DNA from: Blastomussa wellsi
Taxonomy: Eukaryota; Cnidaria; Anthozoa; Scleractinia; Plerogyridae
Assembly (NCBI GenBank): GCA_947652115.1
Contig: OX393570.1
Coordinates: 14,015,227 to 14,079,226, forward strand
DNA length: 64,000 nucleotides
Direction of reading: 5' to 3'
Both the position numbers and the translations under genes were made by a program. Below, piece after piece: positions 60,949 to 64,000 of the stretch. Under the pieces are notes generated by a model, which ran no database searches, was not told the DNA's origin, and was given only the letters and a program-made list of their open reading frames with translations. Each line of letters opens with the position of its first letter. The first letter of the stretch is position 1.

Positions 60949-61983
60949 AGAGTTTTACCTCACGTTACCCAGCGACAGCAGTCGCGGCGAATATCCCGAC
61001 AACGCGAACAATCACTTCAAGGTGTGACTACCCAATCCCATTCGACAAGGACAAGGTTGGAAGGACAAGGTTGGAAAGTGGGATTGAGCAGCATTTCCTT
61101 ACCCGATGCCAAAGTGACCATTCCGTCCGTGACCGACGATCCCGAGACCATCCTCTTCACGTACAAGTGGGTCAGAGACAACGACAATAAACCTTATCAG
61201 GGCAACCGATTCACCGTCGGGACCAGCAAAGTGAATCTCCACGACTTGAACAACGTGTTTTCTACGATGAACGGTGTGGAATTCATGAAAAGCGTGGTGA
61301 ATTTCTACGATCAGAAAAAATTCACAGCCTACGGTGGTCCAAAGCTGGGTAGCAAATATACCAGTCCGATAGACAACAAGCGCTCGTACATACAGTTCAA
61401 GTGGGAAGGAGACGAATTGGTCATGGACAACAAAGACATCACCCGAAAAGGAGAACCTCCTGCATTCCAGATCAACAAACACCTGGCCGCCAAGATGGGG
61501 TGGTTGTCTGAAGATGAAAGTAAGTTGGGACCGAATCTCCTCATGGAATTTGAGTCAGACACCATCCCCAACATCAACATCAATTATGCCGACGTGAAAA
61601 GTTTTGCGGGAAATCCTACATTGTCGGATAGTAGTGGAGAGTTTCTCAAATTGAGCTATTACTGTAACTGGCGATTCATCAACTTGAACAAAGCATTTGG
61701 ACACGTGTTGGGGACCACGACGTCACGATCTCTGTTCGTGTACTCGGACGTGGCCCAGAGTTCGGTGGTGGGCGATCAAGTCACCGATCTGTTGCGAGAA
61801 GTCAACTACGTGAGAAAAGGACAAGGCAGCACTTACTTCGAACCGCTCCACGTACAATATATTCCGGTGCGCAAGGACACGTTAGACATTATCGAAACGC
61901 AAGTGTACGAGACGAACGGCCCCTTGACCACATTCGGTGTTGAAGGCAGGACCATCTTGACGTTGCATTTCAAACGAGAATGA
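60938..61983 (+). pseudogene. Penton paralogue B
   Basis: The ATG at 60938 starts MPGEEFYLTLPSDSSRGEYP, after which a TGA at 61025-61027 stops the frame, probably a C-to-T change in a CGA codon. A 14-bp tandem duplication (61049-61062 and 61063-61076) then shifts it. After this the frame is open to 61983: GWKVGLSSISLPDAKVTIPS, FLKLSYYCNWRFINLNKAFG, SRSLFVYSDVAQSSVVGDQV, PVRKDTLDIIETQVYETNG. Domain order and motifs parallel paralogue A. Two lesions near the start disable it. Confidence 0.8.
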
Positions 61984-62228
61984 GAGGAGGTAGTTTGACG
62001 CGCTACGTACCCGACCAAGACGGCACCGGTTTCTTCAAAGACATCCTTTCCTCCACCGCCCGAGAAGGTTGGCGAGGTTTAAAAAGGGGTCCGTTGGGTC
62101 TACCCGTCAACATTTCCGCTGCCGTGGCCGGAGCCAAGAGAGGAGCGAAACGTACGGTGAAACGTAAGATAGAAAGAGAAGCCAGCAAGAGACTCAAGAG
62201 AGGCCTCAACGATCTGTTTGGTTCGTGA
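61980..62228 (+). CDS. Small basic virion-type protein
   Basis: 82 codons, MRGGSLTRYVPDQDGTGFFK, GWRGLKRGPLGLPVNISAAV, then a basic helix (AKRGAKRTVKRKIEREASKR). The first ATG overlaps the preceding stop (ATGA, 61980-61983). Basic helices after a Gly-rich head suggest a DNA-binding core or pX-type protein. It ends at the TGA that overlaps the next ATG (62226-62230). Confidence 0.6.
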   Translation: MRGGSLTRYVPDQDGTGFFKDILSSTAREGWRGLKRGPLGLPVNISAAVAGAKRGAKRTVKRKIEREASKRLKRGLNDLFGS

Positions 62229-62398
62229 TGAATCCCATCTATTCCAGACGCGTGAAACGGATAAGGAAAATAAGTCAACGAGGTGGGACGTTTTGGTCCG
62301 ACTTGGTGAAACAACTGCAGCGACAGTATCCTATAAAAAAGCGAGGTCAACGCGGAGGTACGTTCATTCCCAGACGTCAACGCAAACGAAAACGATGA
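62228..62398 (+). CDS. Very basic peptide with two QRGGTF motifs
   Basis: 56 codons: MNPIYSRRVKRIRKISQRGG, TFWSDLVKQLQRQYPIKKRG, QRGGTFIPRRQRKRKR at the end. It has about 20 Arg/Lys and two SQRGGTF/GQRGGTF repeats. RGG or GG-type sites followed by small residues are cleaved by adenain-type proteases, so this is a plausible core protein precursor (adenovirus mu/pX analogue). Its stop overlaps the next ATG (62395-62398). It is packed between the previous basic gene and the capsid gene. Confidence 0.6.
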   Translation: MNPIYSRRVKRIRKISQRGGTFWSDLVKQLQRQYPIKKRGQRGGTFIPRRQRKRKR

Positions 62399-62641
62399 CA
62401 GATCTCGTGCCTCTGACCGGATCGGCGGGCGTGTCCAATCCCAAATTGGATCTGTTCCGCGTCCCACCCACCGATGTCAGCATCTCCAGTTTTCGCATGG
62501 TGCCCATCCAGACCTTTACCACAGGGATCAACCCCGTGGACTTTCAGGTCGATCCGCAAGAAGATTACATCGATTTGAGTCGCAGTTACTTCGAAGTGGA
62601 ATTGAGGTTGAAGAAAGTGGCGGACGGTACCAATTACCATG

Positions 62642-63449
62642 GTTCGCACGGGCCTGGAATACTCCTTGAAAAACGGCTAGGTCCTGGAAAACTCCTTGAA
62701 AATGATTTTCTCCTTGAAAACTCCTTGAATTTGAAGAAGCAGTGCTTGAATTTTATGAAAAAGTCCTTGAATACTTGAGGATTTAGCAAAATAAGTTCAT
62801 TTTGACATCAAAATATTGAAAAGATTGCGTCTAACATCAGTTGAGAAACTCACCGTTAGACTAACGTCTCAAAAACGGCAAAGCTTTTCATAGTAGGACG
62901 ATTCAGTGTTTCTTATTCAAAGTACCTAAGTAACCGCGCCTTCAATGGGGTTTGCCATGTTGCATTGATCAACCCCCCTCTTAGCAAATAAAACCACGAG
63001 GGAAACGAAGCGTGAAGTTCGAAATTTATTCACCCCTGGTCTTGTTTCTTGTGTCTAAATGAATTCAAAAGGAGGCAAAGGTCAAAGAGGAAACTGTATG
63101 TACAATAAGCAGTGGGAACTTAATTCCCAGTACAAAGGCTGGTTGACTGCATTTAAAGCTGACAGGAAAAAAGCCTTGTGCAAATGCTGCGATCGAGTGA
63201 TCGACATTTCAAACATGGGAGAGTCTGCATTGAAATCGCACATGAGAAGTGAAAGGCACAAAAACAACAGCAGAACTGGAGGTGAACAGGCTGTGACATT
63301 ATTTCCATTTACAGAAATTGTTTTTTTTTTTGAGTAACTGTAAAAAAGTGATATAGTGCATGTGCAAATGGACTCCTTGAATATGGGTTGAAAGTCCTGG
63401 AAAAGTCCTGGAAAAGTCCTTGAATAGAAAGGTCTCAGGTCTGTATGAA
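62642..63449 (+). mobile_element. Non-autonomous hAT-like transposon in the capsid gene
   Basis: CCATG is repeated at 62637-62641 and 63450-63454, and the termini are imperfect inverted repeats (TTCGCACGGGCCTGG at the left against TTCATACAGACCTGAG read from the right). Internal subterminal motifs CTCCTTGAAAA and AAAGTCCTGG are repeated several times near both ends. The element is 808 bp and holds a BED finger remnant. Restoring the phase on both sides shows it is a later insertion into the capsid gene. Confidence 0.75.
63059..63337 (+). pseudogene. BED-type zinc finger fragment of the transposon
   Basis: 92 codons. CKCCDRVIDISNMGESALKS and HMRSERHKNN fit a BED finger (C-x2-C...H-x5-H), found at the N-terminus of hAT-type transposases. 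No catalytic core follows, and the frame ends in low-complexity sequence (FPFTEIVFFFE). It is a deletion derivative. Confidence 0.6.
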
Positions 63450-64000
63450 CCATGATTACGCAGTGGCAGACAACGTGTTTCCCGTCAACAACTTAGCACA
63501 CACCTTGTTCAAACAGATCAACGTCAAACTCAACGGAACCTTGATCAGTCCTCAGACCGACACGTACCATTACAAGGCCTACCTCGAAACGTTGCTGAAC
63601 CACGACAGAGACGACGGCGACACCATCTTGAAACCTCAAGGCTGGTACAACGGCATCGACTGTCCCGACACGTTGACGGCCAACAACCTGGACGATGCCG
63701 CACCTCACGCCGACTTCGAAGCTCTGACTACCACTCAACAAGAAACCGTGAAAGCCCTGAAAGCAGAAAGAGCCAAGTACCTAGGAGGTACCGTGCACGT
63801 GTTGCGCTTCACGCCCCACATCGAAGTGTTTCACATGGACAAGGTCTTGGTGCCAGGCGTGCAACTCCAGATCCAGATGTACTTCAACAACCCAGATCTG
63901 TTCACCGTGGGTGTCGCAGGGCAACCTGCGGCTCGACTCACCAGCCAAGACGTCAAAGTCAGACTGTACCTCTGTCAACTGAGACTCAATCCCTCCGTGT

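Larger units (their letters stand above)
51196..64000. mobile_element. Polinton-2: GC-richer Polinton/adintovirus-like element, runs off the window
   Basis: Polymerase B (-) at the left, a divergent promoter, a spliced zinc-ribbon gene (+), several small genes, integrase, two pentons, basic proteins and the major capsid gene (+). Base composition is near 50% GC, clearly different from Polinton-1. The element continues beyond 64000, so the ATPase and protease are not seen. Confidence 0.88.
62395..64000 (+). pseudogene. Major capsid protein of Polinton-2, interrupted by a transposon
   Basis: The ATG at 62395 opens MTDLVPLTGSAGVSNPKLDL, SSFRMVPIQTFTTGINPVDF and YIDLSRSYFEVELRLKKVAD. This is a Polinton major capsid N-terminus, stopped at about codon 82 by a mobile insertion (62642-63449). 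The frame resumes in phase after the insertion with DNVFPVNNLAHTLFKQINVK, LNGTLISPQTDTYHYKAYLE, HVLRFTPHIEVFHMDKVLVP and runs off the right edge. The double jelly-roll capsid would form the shell. The only lesion seen in this part is the insertion. Confidence 0.85.

Overview
The window reads as repeat-rich nuclear DNA of an invertebrate animal. A cnidarian such as a stony coral is my best guess, from the mix of Ty3/Gypsy, Penelope-like and Polinton-type elements, but the sequence does not prove it. I see no convincing host gene. Almost everything coding belongs to mobile or virus-like elements, most of them carrying frameshifts, nonsense codons or nested insertions.

Layout. 1-9.4 kb: non-coding DNA with microsatellites, palindromic MITEs, a tRNA-like SINE, two LINE scraps and a Penelope-like fragment that keeps a GIY-YIG domain and a decayed hammerhead motif. 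9.4-13.8 kb: Gypsy-1 (minus strand), with identical 136-bp LTRs and a CCGGC target duplication. 13.8-17.8 kb: palindromic MITEs. 17.8-22.4 kb: Gypsy-2 (plus strand), old and badly broken. 23.7-26.65 kb: a compact, divergently transcribed virus-like cassette. It holds a large unrecognised protein, a penton-like protein, and a small membrane-type protein carrying PSAP and YPxL late-domain motifs. 27.7-28.5 kb: an unrecognised gene beside a 41-bp minisatellite. 30.4-47.0 kb: Polinton-1, very AT-rich. It encodes an eRF3-like GTPase, protein-primed DNA polymerase B, integrase with chromodomain, a DUF5679-like zinc ribbon, a PLA2-domain protein, an adenain-like protease, a pX-like protein, major capsid, penton, a coiled-coil protein and the start of the packaging ATPase. 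Gypsy-3 (37.8-42.3 kb) sits inside the protease gene, and Gypsy-4 (47.0-50.7 kb) interrupts the ATPase gene and has lost its 3' end. 51.2-64 kb (off the right edge): Polinton-2, with much higher GC. It encodes DNA polymerase B, integrase, two penton paralogues, basic core-like proteins and a major capsid gene split by a BED-finger transposon.

How the genes fit together. In each Polinton, polymerase B replicates the element, the integrase (DDE core plus chromodomain) inserts it, and the capsid, penton, protease and ATPase genes are a virion morphogenesis kit. Both copies are damaged, so they are best read as endogenous viral elements.

The most unusual signals are these. (1) In Polinton-2, a spliced gene is followed by a row of alternative terminal exons encoding zinc-ribbon tails. 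Every splice acceptor is in phase with one shared donor, and the gene is driven by one half of an inverted duplicated promoter whose other half drives polymerase B. (2) Polinton-1 carries an eRF3/eEF1A-family GTPase. (3) The 23.7-26.65 kb cassette carries ESCRT late-domain motifs.
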